Origin: Arachnopeziza araneosa
Lineage: Eukaryota; Ascomycota; Leotiomycetes; Helotiales; Arachnopezizaceae
Direction: 5' to 3'
NCBI GenBank assembly: GCA_003988855.1
Contig: QYAI01000079.1
Coordinates: forward strand, 62,001 to 126,000
DNA length: 64,000 nucleotides
In this document: in pieces, positions 45,230 to 56,949 of the stretch
Layout of the letters: the number at the start of each line of letters is the position of its first letter
How positions within the stretch are numbered: the first letter of the stretch is position 1
Notes under the pieces: generated by a model
What the model saw: only the letters and a program-made list of their open reading frames with translations
The model's database searches: none
What the model was told of the DNA's origin: nothing
Program-made: the position numbers and the translations under genes

Positions 45230-46771
45230 TCACGGAAGTGTATCGCCCGCTCTCCAGTTAAGCACCATTACCGTATCCAACTCCCTCTGAGAACCTTCTT
45301 TCTCTGCACCTTCGCGGAAGTACACTTGTCTCACGACGCCCTTTCCAGCCGCGCCTTCAGTATCAATGCTCATGCTATCCAGAAGTTTATATCCTACTTT
45401 ACCTTCGTCGCTCATTTTTGATCGTGTTGGCGCCATACTATGCAGAACATTGATTTCATCGCCCCAAGTGTATTCAACTTCCTCCAAATTAATCTTCTCC
45501 ACCTCTGGCCCGGATACCAGAAAACCCCCTTTATTTCCTGACAGATGGCCATGAGGGTAGGAATTGATTGAGAAACCATTGGACAGAACCAGATTGTTGC
45601 GGAATTGCCAGCGCTGCAAGAAACAAGAATCGCAAATATCGGCTACGAGATGCATTTTCTCCATTTCGAGCTTGTAACCTGCGGCTGAGCCTTCTTTCCA
45701 ATGGTGTAAAGAAAGCATCTCTCGTCCACTCTCGTAGAATCCCGACAGATCACCGTGCATATCAACTTGATGAAGACCCGGTATATGAGTGAGCTTCACA
45801 GTGGAGAAGCGATAAATGCAATCCATAACAGTAATATCTCCCGCTGTAGTGCGCAAATTCTCTTTGCATTCATCTCGATGGTCGTCGATTATTTTTGCCA
45901 TAGGGAGGGAGAGTAGTATACCTGCGCCACCAAAACCCATCAGTCCATAATGATTCACTGCCCACCAATCTTCTGATAAGGATCCAATATATAGAGGTGT
46001 CATAGGATCGTACTTCTTAAGCATGGTTTGCAGATCATGCATTGAAGGGAAGAAGGTATCATCGTCAATGTTGACAATCCATTGGGTGTTTGCGTCGCGT
46101 GCTTCGTACATGACGTTTACAAGGGAGAAGTATCGCTGAGCGAATGAATCGATCGGACGAACAGGATGAATAATTGTGACGTTCATTCCAAGATCATGAA
46201 ACCGCTTCTGTAGATCTGCCATTTCTTGATCGTCCGCAGCAAGTTCTTCTGTATCAATAACAATGCAGTATAAACGTGCACCGGTATGTGGAAGCCATCT
46301 CGCCAGATGCTTGACAGTATCCTTCAGTCGTTTCATCGTAGTCTGCAGTCCAAAGATCATGTTCGACGCATCAGCTGGCGGCATTACTGGATGCGGCACG
46401 TCGAGAACGAGAGGTGCGAGGCACTTTGTGATCTCAGTTGTAACTGACTGCGCTAGATCAATGGTCGTAAAGTCATCGAAGAGAGGTGTGTCCATGATCG
46501 TAAGGGTTGGTCGTGATGAGGTGGAAGATGGCAAGGCGATGATGTCTCTCGAGACATAGCGGATTGGATACGAGAACTGGTATGGTTCCAGCCATCCTAA
46601 GTGTTCCGTACATGGCTTCGACTCTGGGTCCTTTCCCTCTGTGCTTCCTTTATGAATCCATTTGTCGACCTTATTCAAATTCGTCCCATCAGGACTCACT
46701 CGCGTAAGGAGGAAGACAGTGCCGAATACTGCAATGAATCCAAATACAAGGAAATATCGTCTCGGTAACAT
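45230..46771 (-). CDS. GT31-type (fringe-like) glycosyltransferase, type II membrane protein
   Basis: One exon, 513 residues if started at MLPRRYFLVFGFIAVFGTVF; the frame is open for 59 more codons upstream (to 46948), but this start places a signal-anchor helix right at the N-terminus, as in Golgi glycosyltransferases. A stem region to about residue 100 precedes the catalytic domain: ARLYCIVIDTEE, TIIHPVRPIDSFAQRYF, and the DxD metal site QWIVNIDDDTFFPSMHDL, then YIGSLSEDWWAVNHYGLMGFGGAGILLS, as in fringe-like proteins, and a downstream GDITVMDCIYRF and LHQVDMHGDLSGFYESG. It should transfer a sugar from a UDP-donor to a glycan or protein in the Golgi; acceptor unknown. The C-terminal 60 residues carry a charged segment. 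Starts head to head with the RING-CH gene. Confidence 0.9.
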   Translation of the reverse strand: MLPRRYFLVFGFIAVFGTVFLLTRVSPDGTNLNKVDKWIHKGSTEGKDPESKPCTEHLGWLEPYQFSYPIRYVSRDIIALPSSTSSRPTLTIMDTPLFDDFTTIDLAQSVTTEITKCLAPLVLDVPHPVMPPADASNMIFGLQTTMKRLKDTVKHLARWLPHTGARLYCIVIDTEELAADDQEMADLQKRFHDLGMNVTIIHPVRPIDSFAQRYFSLVNVMYEARDANTQWIVNIDDDTFFPSMHDLQTMLKKYDPMTPLYIGSLSEDWWAVNHYGLMGFGGAGILLSLPMAKIIDDHRDECKENLRTTAGDITVMDCIYRFSTVKLTHIPGLHQVDMHGDLSGFYESGREMLSLHHWKEGSAAGYKLEMEKMHLVADICDSCFLQRWQFRNNLVLSNGFSINSYPHGHLSGNKGGFLVSGPEVEKINLEEVEYTWGDEINVLHSMAPTRSKMSDEGKVGYKLLDSMSIDTEGAAGKGVVRQVYFREGAEKEGSQRELDTVMVLNWRAGDTLP

Positions 46772-47361
46772 GTTTTGACTACATGAAGACTGTAGAGCAA
46801 ATGCGCACAGAAAGATACAGAATGTTGTACATGAGTATCGTAAATTCGGGTTGTTAGCGGCGCTGTAATCTTGATAGGGGCCAAGATCCGACCCCAGAAC
46901 AGTTTGAGATCTTCCATTCTGCAACAGCAAGTCACGATAAATTACCACATAAAGAGCATGAGACAGAGAGTATCAGGAGGAAATATGAATCAATATTATT
47001 TTTTCCTTCTTTGAAGCGCAAAGCAGACTGGTGCCTTTCACGTGACAAGGCTGAATCATAACCTTGCATGATGAGGCAAGTAAAGAGAAACATCGAAGAA
47101 GGCGACTTAGGAACCACTTACAACATTTCGAAGCGCCTCTTTCGAAAACTACAACTTCAATCCCGTATCTTTCATTTGATTTAACAATGAAACGGAAGTG
47201 CAACATCATTTTTAGTTGTTCCTAAGAACGACCCGAATTCGTAGCACAAGCTTCAAACATAAGCACCATCATAACCAACCGGTTTGCGTGTGATGCTCTG
47301 AGCCGATAAACTGCCTGGACTTGCTTCACTCAATCACTGGGTTCTTTAAGAAGATCAAAAT
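46772..47361. promoter_or_regulatory. Divergent promoter region (GT31 / RING-CH ligase)
   Basis: 590 bp between two start codons. Short minus-strand frames at 46932-47209 are not supported. Confidence 0.5.
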
Positions 47362-49046
47362 ATGGCATCTCAAGCAGCTCGCATTCCTAGACAGCAAGAA
47401 CAAAATCAAGCGCCATCTTCTCAACCTATCGAACCCTCCACACAGAAAATTCCCCCAGAACCGACTACACATCTCTTGAACATATATGATTCACAGGACA
47501 AAAAGGAATCATCATCTCGCAGTGAAGAATGGGAGGCTATATCTCAACCCGGTGCATTGCCTAGGTCCAAATCCACCGAACAAAATCACACACCACAAGT
47601 CCCGCAAGAATCAGCGCGAACATGTTGGATATGCCAAATGGATGATACAGAAGATACAGAAGAGAATAATGAATGGCGGAAACCGTGTCCTTGCTCTCTT
47701 ACCGCACATGATGCGTGTCTGATGGAATGGATTTCTAATGAAGAAGCTCCAAAACCTGGAGAGATTGCCCATGACCACCACATAAAATGCCCGCAGTGCA
47801 AGGCAGAGATTCATATCGAAAGACCTCGCCATATTTTTGTCTCTTTCATAGAGCTAGTGCAGAGCGTTGTGAAGTTATCAATTGCTCCAGCGGCAGTGGG
47901 TGCACTTTTAAGCTGTACATATTGGGGTCTTATGGCATACGGAGTTCATACTATGAGCGTCGTTTTTGGTGCACGAGAAGGAGCTAGAATGTTAAAAGGA
48001 CCGGTAAATCTCCCTTGGTTCCAGTTTGGCTTCCACTAAAATTGTTACAGATATTTGGAATTTTCAACAATGGTCCTTTCACCAGGGCACGGTTGTTGAG
48101 CAGTATCAGCCTTTTCCTTGGAGTCCCAATGATTGCACCTGCTCTTATCCTCCTGAGGACTAAACTCGCCGATCAAGCATTCTCGCTGCTTCTACCTCTT
48201 GTAAGTCTCCTTGAGCTACTTTTTCTTTGCTGACATATGTAGTATTTCTTATACCCCTCTCATAGAACCATTTCATGGCCACCTTCCCCTGCCCTTGCCT
48301 TTGCTACAGTTCCTTATCTTCGATCCGCCTACAATGAATTTTATCGTCTTCGGTTTAGTGGTCTTGAAAAGGAATGGGATCTTGCTGTCCAACGCCGTCC
48401 CCGGCCGGGAGAGACGGCTGAACAAATAGCAGAAGAAGCTAACCGTGTCGAGGATGACGACGATGGCGAAGAGGTTCTAGAAATAAACATCAATTTCGGC
48501 GGCTTTGGGGAAGAAGAGCCTCAACGAGTCGAAGTGCCACAAGAAATCCCACCAGCTGAACAACAAGTTGGTGTAAATAACGTTCCAGGAGAAGTTCAAC
48601 TTAATCCCGCTCTCCCAGGCCCGAATGACCCCGCCCAACCGAGACCGAATGGCGATAGGCGCTGGGAGATGCAACAGAATACTTCCCTCTCTACAATCAC
48701 ATCAACAGTAATAGGCGCTCTTTTCTTCCCTATCGCCTCCTCGATTGCAGGTGATATCCTTCAACGCATACTCCCAACAAAACTCATCCAGCCCTCAGTT
48801 GTTGTTACAGGTCAATCCTTTGGCCGATCTAGGGTGGTGCTACAAAAGGGATTATTGACCGAACGTTGGGGAAGGACACTTGTTGGAGGTTGCTTATTTG
48901 TGGTGTTGAAGGATGTGGTTACACTGTATTGTAAGTGGAGGAAGGCGAAAGACTTCGGAAAGAGGAAGGTTAAGGATTGGGTGGGAAAGAGGAGGGGTGG
49001 GGAAGCGAGGCCCGCTTCTCAGGCGGAGACGCGCGCCACAATTTGA
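47362..49046 (+). CDS. RING-CH (MARCH-type) membrane E3 ubiquitin ligase
   Basis: Exons 47362-48003, 48051-48200 and 48243-49046 give 531 residues. A polar, Gln/Pro/Ser-rich N-terminus leads to a C4HC3 RING-CH at residues about 90-152: CWICQMDDTEDTEE, CPCSLTAHDACLMEWI and HIKCPQCKAEI, with the His at the fourth-to-fifth ligand step that marks the variant. Hydrophobic segments follow: LSIAPAAVGALLSCTYWGLM, the region LLSSISLFLGVPMIAPALILL, and near the C-terminus TSTVIGALFFPIASSIAGDIL and LVGGCLFVVLKDVVTLYC. An acidic loop (EDDDDGEEVLE) separates the pairs. It likely adds ubiquitin to membrane proteins in the secretory pathway; substrates unknown. Both introns are 42-47 nt and phase 0. The basic C-terminal tail (KDFGKRKVKDWVGKRR) follows. 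Confidence 0.92.
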
Positions 49047-49520
49047 AAAGATACGTTATGTAGGATGGAGAGACATTGCATGGCATTGGAAACGCATTGA
49101 TGGTTTAGTGGGAGGATGTATAATTGGTGGATCTCCACGAATGGATATGATTAATGAAGTTGCACCTAGTGTTGCATGAGATACACATTGTTTTTCTCTT
49201 CCCCCATACAATCACTTACACAATCTCATATTCGTTCATTTGCTGTTTTAGCTGAAGGATGTCCCAAGTCAGATGAATACTTGCAGAGCAAATTTATTGA
49301 CTTGATTATCATCCTACTATTAGATTTTGGAATTCATGTTGGTGTTTGGCTTTTGATATGCTGTTGGTTTATATCCTCGACAGTCGCTCTATTTGTCACT
49401 CTCACAAGTTTAGCATAGGGGTTTGAAATATTGGTGATGTGTACATTCATTGTGACTCTGTTGAGATATTTAGCCAAGAATCTCATACAATTTATTTCCT
49501 TCCGAAACGCATTCCAAATC
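49047..49520. other. Intergenic, no gene seen
   Basis: 3' flank of the RING-CH gene, AT-rich. Nothing recognised. Confidence 0.45.
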
Positions 49521-49521
49521 T

Positions 49522-49770
49522 TCACAGAACCTCGGGAGACTTATCATTTTTCGTTTTCATTTTGGTGCTTGGGAGTGCTGGCGAGCAGCTCAACATGAAA
49601 ATCCTCCGTAGGCCCAAAGTGTGCAGGTATTTTGGACCATTCGTTTTTGTGAAACGCCTTCGTTTCTTGAATGACGCCAAGAGCCAGTCCATGAGATGCA
49701 AGGCATCTATGGCTGCATTTTGCAAAGCGGACATAAGACATCTGTCCGCCAAAACCCACAATTTTCCAGT
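49522..49770 (-). pseudogene. Fragment of a BTB-type gene
   Basis: The minus-strand frame reads LWVLADRCLMSALQNAAIDAL, clearly the helical block that follows the BTB fold in the relatives at 50.6 kb (RLWMLADRFLMPKLQ). Neither the BTB fold before it nor a start codon in context is present. Beyond the fragment the frame loses resemblance. It ends just outside the left inverted repeat at 49.8 kb, so a rearrangement may have cut it. Confidence 0.65.
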
Positions 49771-49789
49771 TCGTAATAAATTAGTAGGT

Positions 49790-50025
49790 TTGTAAATGTC
49801 GAATTTAACAGGCGAAAATTGTGAATGCTTGAATGTCTATTTTAATATTTGACAATAAGAAGTATTTAAATATTAAAGATAAAATTCTAGTACGTATTAA
49901 GTATTAGGTTAGTAGGTTAGCTTGTAAGGTTCGGAGCGAGACTTACGAGGAAGGGAAGGAGACTTCAAACACAGCTCTCCGATAGTCATCTTTCTTCACT
50001 TGTTTTTTTGCACATACTCAATGCT
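49790..50025 (+). repeat. Left copy of a 225-bp inverted repeat
   Basis: From AAATGTCGAATTTAAC to about TCTTTCTTCACTTG the sequence is matched, in inverted orientation, by 57175-56950. I estimate 80-85 per cent identity, with blocks such as TTTTAATATTTGACAATAAG and AAGGAGACTTCAAACACAGC identical. The outer part contains two degenerate 37-bp units of the family at 32.9 kb. Confidence 0.85.
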
Positions 50026-50620
50026 CGACGGTGTCAGCTTGAGCTTGTCTTTGTTTGCAGTCGCCATGATGACTCTGTTCAGCTGTCAGGGCATGTTATG
50101 GTACAAACTTACTTGATCCAAACCTTAGTGGCTTACGGATGAAGAATCTCAAAGCCATAGCTACTAGTTGTGCATCCTTAGAGGTGATTTCGAGCAGATT
50201 TTGGCTTGCACTATCATCAGAGAATCACATGGTACAAAAGCAAACGGGCATGTTTTCTGTGATAGGCTGAGCAGATTTCTTGATAAAAAGAGAACTTTCC
50301 CTTTTTTTGCTAATCAAATCCTATCTTCAAACGGAGATAAAGATATAGCCGTGAAGTTAATGCGTTATGGAATTATTCGTGTTATCTACCTAGGTTACAA
50401 ATATTTATTAGACTTGTTTAGGAATGACCCTCCACTCATGTACGTTCACGGAAGTCTTAGCTCTCGCTACTGTAGTCACATATCAAAATCGCAAGACTTA
50501 GGGACCATTGATCCATCCTATTGCGAGTTCAGATCTCAGATGTACAAAACCACAATCTGCCATGCCCTCCTCTCTGTTCCAGGTGAGCATGGTGGAGGAA
50601 GAAGTCTCTTCCTTCTCATT
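50026..50620. other. Intergenic, no gene seen
   Basis: A 162-codon plus-strand frame at 50168-50656 covers much of this stretch and the antisense of the BTB C-terminus; it has no motif and no coding flavour and is rejected. Confidence 0.4.
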
Positions 50621-51557
50621 CTACAAAACATAGAAGTGATCAGTCGTCCTCCTTGAATCACTGCCAAACTCCTTGATAATTTCGACAGTGTGGGCGACAT
50701 CTTTGGCAAAAGCTTCTCCATACTTTACTCCGAGTTGCCTGTCAATCTCGTCGATTGAATATTCCTCAGAGTGTATCCTATGTATAATATATTTAGCGAC
50801 ACGACCAGCGAACCATTGTTTTATTTTATTGCTTGCTAGTTCATCCGTGTGCTTGTACAGCTTGTTTACCGCTTTATGCAGGTCTTGCGTAACTCTCGTC
50901 CAACTCTGTCTATCCAAGGCGTCAAGCAATTGGTTCTGCATTTTTGTGAGATCCTTTCGCCCTGCGAGCACCCAAAGTCGAACTATTTTAACGATATTAT
51001 TCTTAGCTTTATCATGAAGCACGTCGGTTTGTAGTTTGGGCATGAGAAATCTGTCTGCAAGCATCCAGAGTCTCACTATTCTCCGCGAGCTCATGTAGTC
51101 CTCCTCTATCTCTTGCCGATACATCCAATGTACCATTAGCCCAAAAAGCTTGGTATCAATGTCTTCAATGACCATTCTGCCGGTTCGACTTTCGATCCAA
51201 TTATCATTGTCAAAAGCTGCGTTGAAAAATGGTGAATGAAAACAGACCAGCTGCTTGGGAACGACGAATTCAACCGCTTCGGTGCCAACGATGATAGTCA
51301 CGAAGTCTTGAGGAGTCCTGTATCTCGTTTAGCCTTGTACTTTTAGACTCTTGGCTTAGCAGGTCCAAGAGGTTCGAGCTTCTCATGTAGACTTATGAGA
51401 ATGATAGAGCTGGCTTAGGTGCGTTACGTTCCTTCATCGTACTTGGAAGTAAACATGCATTTGTTGAGCTGCCACAGTCGTTACCAAGCTGAGCCATTTC
51501 CTTGATTGTCTGATGTTTAAGAATGCTTGAAGCTCGAGGCTCTAGCACGAAGTCCAT
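50621..51557 (-). CDS. BTB/POZ-domain protein, 5' end unresolved
   Basis: The main exon runs from about 51318 to 50621 and encodes about 226 residues. The BTB fold is complete: VTIIVGTEAVEFVVPKQLVC, FHSPFFNAAFDND, VIEDIDTKLFGLMVHWMYRQ. The helical part holds RLWMLADRFLMPKLQTDVL and a second similar RLWVLAGRKDLTKMQN. This exon has no ATG before the fold, so an upstream exon is needed. A candidate begins at 51557 (MDFVLEPRASSILKHQTIKE) and would splice to an acceptor near 51320 (ATACAG), but I could not find a donor that keeps the frame. The broken gene at 52 kb is a close paralogue (KQLVCF-SPF-AAFDN in both) in the opposite direction. Function as for other BTB-only proteins: unknown. Confidence 0.72.
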
Positions 51558-51596
51558 GGTGAAGCTGTGGTTGTGGTTGCAATTGACAGTTTTTAT

Positions 51597-51598
51597 GA

Positions 51599-51642
<44 letters not shown>

Positions 51643-51645
51643 GAG
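51597..51645. repeat. (GAAA)n microsatellite
   Basis: About eleven perfect GAAA units followed by GAGAGG. It lies 40 bp upstream of the candidate BTB start codon at 51557, so repeat length could affect its expression. Confidence 0.95.
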
Positions 51646-51868
51646 GGGCTTAATAAGCTTGCGCTTTGGCAAATTCACATTATATATATAATTTTAATTT
51701 GATCAATCACTCACGCATGCAGGTTTCAAGATATTCACCTCCGTGCTGCACTTACATCACAAAACTTCGCATTAATTTACTGTTCTTCTTCAATTAAAAA
51801 CACAACTTACCGCTTCTATCTACAACGCCTCCACAGTTTGTGTCTGCCAAAGAAACCATAAAGCAGTC

Positions 51869-52888
51869 ATGTCTATAGATCTCAAACCTACAGCCCAAGA
51901 TCCTCTCACTGTTGCGTTCCGAAAGCGGAGTTCAATACCATCGCCATTATCTTTCTCGTCAGTTCAGTTTCGAAGCCCCTAGGATCTAGGGGAGCCTGAA
52001 AAATTCGGACCCACTGGAACTCCTACAAGCCTTGCAGACTTGGTAAGCTTGGTTAGCCTGGATTTTTTTCTAGGCTTATGAGGCTTTAGAGACTCTGAAG
52101 GCGCTAGAACCCTTAAGAACTTCGAAGATAGAGTCTAGAATGCGAAGCTAATTTGAATTTTGTAGGGCTCCTGGGCAAGCTTTTGTAACATTCTTTGTCG
52201 GACCAGATAAAGTACAGTTTATCATTCACAAGCAGCTGGTCTGTTTTTATTCTCCATTTTGGACAGCAGCGTTCGACAATCAGGGCTTCGAAGAAGGTCG
52301 AAAACGGGAGATGGTATTAGATGGTGTAGATACAGAGCTTTTTGGTCTTGTTGTCCACTGGTTATATCAACAGGAGGTGGAAAACTGCCAAGGACAAGTG
52401 TTGGTACAATCACGTGCCAACATGCGAAACTTAATTAGTCAGGCAGCCAGAACCCCATAAGGGTTCTCCAGCTGCCTCCATCTTTCTTCCGGATACATGC
52501 CAACTTAACCCAACGATACAGACCCCTCCACACGTGAGGAGCCTAGTATCCAGGGTAAACCGGCCAAAACCACGATCTACGAATAACTAGTTATCTTGTG
52601 AACCGACAACAAGATTACGATACATTAGTCGACTCATGGATGCTGGCAGATCGATTCATCATCCTGAAACTCTAAATATATCTTGTCAATGTTGTGAATT
52701 TCAGCGGTCCGCTTTTAGACATTGAACCGAGCGAAGAATTCTATTTCCTATGCAGGGATGTCCAAGAATGTTTCCTAAACGATAATACGAAGCGATATAT
52801 CACAAACCATCATGTCCGGCGGTTGGTAGAGCCAGAGGCTGAAGCTCCTTCTCGCAGCTCGGATGGAACTGAGTGGGAGGAGTGGTAG
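51869..52888 (+). pseudogene. Broken BTB paralogue
   Basis: An ATG at 51869 (MSIDLKPTAQDPLTVAF) starts a frame that stops near 51980. BTB sequence resumes at about 52160: AFVTFFVGPDKVQFIIHKQL, VCFYSPFWTAAFDNQG, LDGVDTELFGLVVHWLYQQE, ending at 52411. About 190 bp of unrelated DNA follows, then SWMLADRFIILKL and a stop, and a last frame 52694-52888 with no fold assigned. Stops and the interruption make a working protein unlikely, although introns could remove part. It is the inverted neighbour of the BTB gene at 50.6 kb and most similar to it. Confidence 0.75.
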
Positions 52889-54299
52889 TTGATTGCATTG
52901 ATGATATTGAATCTCAAGTGGCAATAGTATTTATTCATCGAATCAACCTCTACTTAAATGACTTGCCGCAGCTCGTGACAAAATTGTGTGAACGAGGTTA
53001 TCCCTAAATAAGAACTTACGAATCTGAGTAAATCATGATTTTGATTAAATTGATCAAAGGTCCTATATGTATTTACGATAATCTGATAAAGTATGTTTAT
53101 ACTCAAGATTTTGGTACGAAGTGTGTTACATTTTGTGTGATCGCTAGCCGAATTTAATATCTCCCAACTAGGCGACTATGACACTGATCGGTTTTGAGTT
53201 TGAACTTTAAATCTGAGGCTTTTAATTTCTTCGAGGCCTTCAAGATCCTAAGGATAGTCTTAGGGCTATGATGACGTAGATTTAGATACATTTTTGCGCA
53301 GCCGATACTTAGGTTCTGCCATTACCGCAACCACTATTTATCGGGGCTTTGTGCAACTGATAGCTTGCTAAGCTGATCTCCGCGATAGATGATGTTAGTG
53401 TGTAACTAACGATTTTCAGTATAGATTTTTTTATCAGTATTGCAGATAGATTTTAGTACAATGAGAGAGTGCTATTTATACGTAAATGAATGAGCTCGCT
53501 CAAAAATATTGTGGAAATCTTGACCTGAAACACTTCACCTTTTACAATTCAATACCGTCATTTTTGTTCAAAGACTTCATGTTCACATGAAAATCATCAG
53601 CGGAAATCAAGCATCGAGATTAATGGTGCGCTTTGTTTTCCTTAGGCCAATTTCTATCACGTTACTCTTTGGTTCGAGCATACATTCAGTCATTCAACTT
53701 CCTGTGACTAAATGCTGACTAAGTTCGGCCAAGCGATCCTAAGGCCCGAGAGGGCTTTGCCACTTTCCAAATCGGGAAGTCCGTGATTCGAAGTTTTCAA
53801 GACTATAAGCATATCTCTGTTATCGCTCTCCACTTCGAAAAACGCTTTTAAAGAAGAGTTTTATGAATAAAAAATAAGAATAGTTCTCAATGACGTCAAT
53901 ATAGATTCATCTGTGGTCCTAGTGATTTGGTTTTACAGTTGAAGGCCTCACTTGGACTAAAAGGCAAGTCGCTTCATGCTTAAATTTTATGATTCTGCCG
54001 AGTCATAATATTTTTGAATTTTATTTTCTTAATATATGGTTAATCTCACGTGCGTCAATAGAGTTGTGGGTTTCTATAGTTAGGCTGTACACAGTTTTTG
54101 CGTATCGAGAGAAATTTACTACTATCGTAGCACAGAACAATAAAGATTGACATTTAAATAGTTGAATCGGTGCTATAGGTAGAGTATCAAACGAAGATCA
54201 ATAATTGCTCCTTTGTCATTCTAGGTCGAAGTTCCTCTGCCCGGAAGCGTTGTAAACCCTTTGTCAAGTTAGCAGTTATATTATTCGTGTCAGGATACT
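52889..54299. other. Gene-free AT-rich stretch
   Basis: 1.4 kb of AT-rich DNA without an open frame above 60 codons. It looks like old, decayed sequence inside the block bounded by the inverted repeats. Confidence 0.6.
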
Positions 54300-55378
54300 T
54301 CATAACGTACATCCATCAACTGGTTCATCCACCATATTCTCGACAGTGCACAGGTTTGCTGTTGCCATAGGTTGTTTTGTAATAGAACCACAACCATCGT
54401 AGAAGCACTCAGACTTGTTCATGGCGAGTTGGAGCGCATCACCCTTCCATCCGAACATGTAGTCAGCGTGTGTGCCGGCACCACTACCTTCGAAGCTCCA
54501 CACGAAAGGATTAGCAGCCCCCGAGGTCCACATGCTATTGAACTTGGTTGTATCCCAAACAGTCTCATAAGTCACTTGTGGCATCCGAACTGGATGGGAG
54601 GTTGGGCACTTTGGAGCAGACACAAAGCCGTCCGAAACGATGGTATTATACATGTGGGACTGATGGTCTTCGCTATCAAGGTTCTTACCATCCCAACATC
54701 TAAATCAGTTTAGTATAAGACTGCCTCGCGGTGAATAAGCTAACTCACGCAGGGAAGTGATGGGAAGTGAATATACCGCCTGCGCACGTTGTCTTAGGGA
54801 AGTCGTGCATCTCTGCACCTCTGCCTCCACCACTTGAGAGGCATTGATAACTCAGACCAATCTGTGCAGATCCAGTTTTTGTTGGGCTACCCACTGTCAT
54901 TCGGAAACCCTAGGACGCGTTAAGGTCTTGTCGTTATACGTTTGAGTAAACTTACTGGTTGGAACGCTTTGATTGCTTGCTGAGCGAGATTGTCTCTGGA
55001 TAAGTCGTATTGGGTATAGTAGATAGTAAGTCCACCTGAGGCGCCGTTCGAACCCCCTAAGAGCGGTTGAACGGGAACATTCGGAACACGATGGTAGGAG
55101 CCGTTTGTGGGGTGCTTGAAGTATAATACAGCAGTCCAGTAGTTGGAAAAGTCCTGCGACATTTGGCAGGTAGTACAAGTACCCCTTGCTCCAACATCGC
55201 CTAACATAGTAACATTGAAGGCATTTCCGCCAACAATATGGTGTACATGAGCGGACGGGTTTATGCCTGGTTGAACGACGGGATCAAGTCGTTGCACAGT
55301 CAAAGTTGAGCATGGAAAGCGGAGGCCAGCATGAACAGGTGCGATAAGCGCGAAGACAGCTGCGGAGAATGACTTCAT
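54300..55378 (-). CDS. Secreted DUF1996-domain protein
   Basis: Exons 55378-54956, 54909-54749 and 54699-54300 give 327 residues. The signal peptide is MKSFSAAVFALIAPVHAG, and the DUF1996 domain (PF09362 type) follows at once: LRFPCSTLTVQRLDPVVQPG, PSAHVHHIVGGNAFN, CTTCQMSQDFSNYWTAVLYF, GGLTIYYTQYD, GFRMTVGSP, SYQCLSSGGG, FPKTTCAGGIFTSHHFPACW DGKNLDS (broken here by a splice), and FVWSFEGSGAGTHADYMFGW. All of this is intact. Some fungal members are found with cellulases or at the wall; the activity is not settled. It lies inside the 7.4-kb block bounded by inverted repeats, the only clearly whole gene there besides the BTB gene. A short C-terminus without the WSC or CBM1 modules that some members carry. 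Confidence 0.93.
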
Positions 55379-56949
55379 CTTGGCGGTGTATTCGGATTTA
55401 TTGGACCGATTCCGACGACTTGGAGTTCAAATTTTCAGGAGCAGGTAGGCGAAGCAAAGGGGAGTTCTCCGGCCTCTACGCATGTCTTATAAGTTTCAAT
55501 CTGTTCTGAACTCCTGGAATTGCCTCTCGGGCTTCCCCACACCCAGCCCAGATACCGGATTCCAAAACTCTGCTGGTTATATATCATAAATGAGCGGGTA
55601 ATTCAGTAGACGAATCAACTCAAATTGTAAGATTGTCGTCGGGTGAATAAAGCGAATCAACCGTGTGATTAGGGCATGCAAATGCCGGGCGCCAAAGTTT
55701 GTTACCCCGAATCCTTGTTTTCTTATAAAGTTATACTGATCTCTATATTCTACCTCCTACCCTATAAATACTATCTGTTATTTTATGATTGGACAAAATT
55801 TCGCATATCAGTAGAGTAAACACCTCTCCATTTATCCAAATTGCCATTACATAGTGCTGTTTATTTTCTGCTAATCTGTACCCATTCCTGTATGCTCAAC
55901 CTTAAATCGATTGGGTGCATTCACGGCATTTGAATCCCGAGAGTTATCAGTTCAAGAGAGTTGATTAATTTGTAAGGATCGGAGTACCCCTTCGCGAAAA
56001 CCCCCTCCAAGAACTTATGCTGTAGCTGCCAACATCCGCGCCGCTTTCAGTATGTAACTTGAGTCGTCTGGCGTGCACAGAGAATCATGTGTGGTTAAAT
56101 AGGCATCTATGGGATACTCAAGACCAATATGGTGCGAAAAATTGTCTGGTAGAGCTGTGATCAACGTCGTCGGCAATTGTGCCTAGCGAAGGATCTCCTC
56201 AATGTGCTAGTCCGCGTTCTTGCGTAATAATTCTCAAGTTTAGACTCATTTATCCAAAATGCCACATCAGAAGTGACAAGAATTCGGTTTTTCGGCACGG
56301 TCAATTTCATGTAGGATGGATTTCTGCCAGCCATAAGTAAGCTTGATAAGAGTCCTGGTTTGAAGAAAAGAAAGTTTAGAAACTGCTGTATTATTATAGA
56401 TCTTGCAAGATAGTTCAAGAAACCGGATCATGATAGAGAGTTGAAGAGATACCCTTAATCTTTACTAAGCAACTAAGGTTTATAATTCGAAAACTATATC
56501 GTTGCTAATATATTAACATTTAAAAGTGTTTAAATGTTATATTTAACGAACGACAAACCAAAGGCATATGCAAATCACCGTTTAGCTTGGTATTTCAGTT
56601 GAACGGAGGTCAAGGGTCTGGTCTGGGGAAGTCCAGGAAGAGAAGGAGACGGCCCAAGGACCGAAGAAGGCCCCGAAACAAAGCCAGCATGGGTCGAGGT
56701 CGAGGAAGAGGTTGGATACATAATTGCAAGATTTCTTCACACTGTGTTATAACTGTGATTCAATGGATTTTGGTGGTATTGAGCGGCGATGATTGAAATG
56801 GCGAGAAAGTCACAAAGCGAGGCATGGGGGCCGGAGATACCGATTTCCGACTTGCCGGGATTTCTACCATTATTTATTTTTTTATTGCAGTTTTGGAGGT
56901 TTGGCGAACCCAATTGCGGACAATGCGGACTGAACGCCGCGATTGACGG
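55379..56949. other. Intergenic, no gene seen
   Basis: Holds the DUF1996 promoter and AT-rich DNA. Frames at 56161-56418 and 56587-56796 have no motif; the latter is a basic, low-complexity stretch. Confidence 0.45.
56527..56570. repeat. Single degenerate 37-bp unit
   Basis: TTAAATGTTATATTTAACGA followed by ACGACAAACCAAAG matches the unit of the tandem repeat at 32.9 kb with few changes. Confidence 0.6.

Noticed and set aside
49439..49795. 118-codon plus-strand frame
   Set aside because: Antisense of the BTB fragment, which carries the recognisable motif.
50168..50656. 162-codon plus-strand frame
   Set aside because: Overlaps the BTB C-terminus in antisense and shows no motif.
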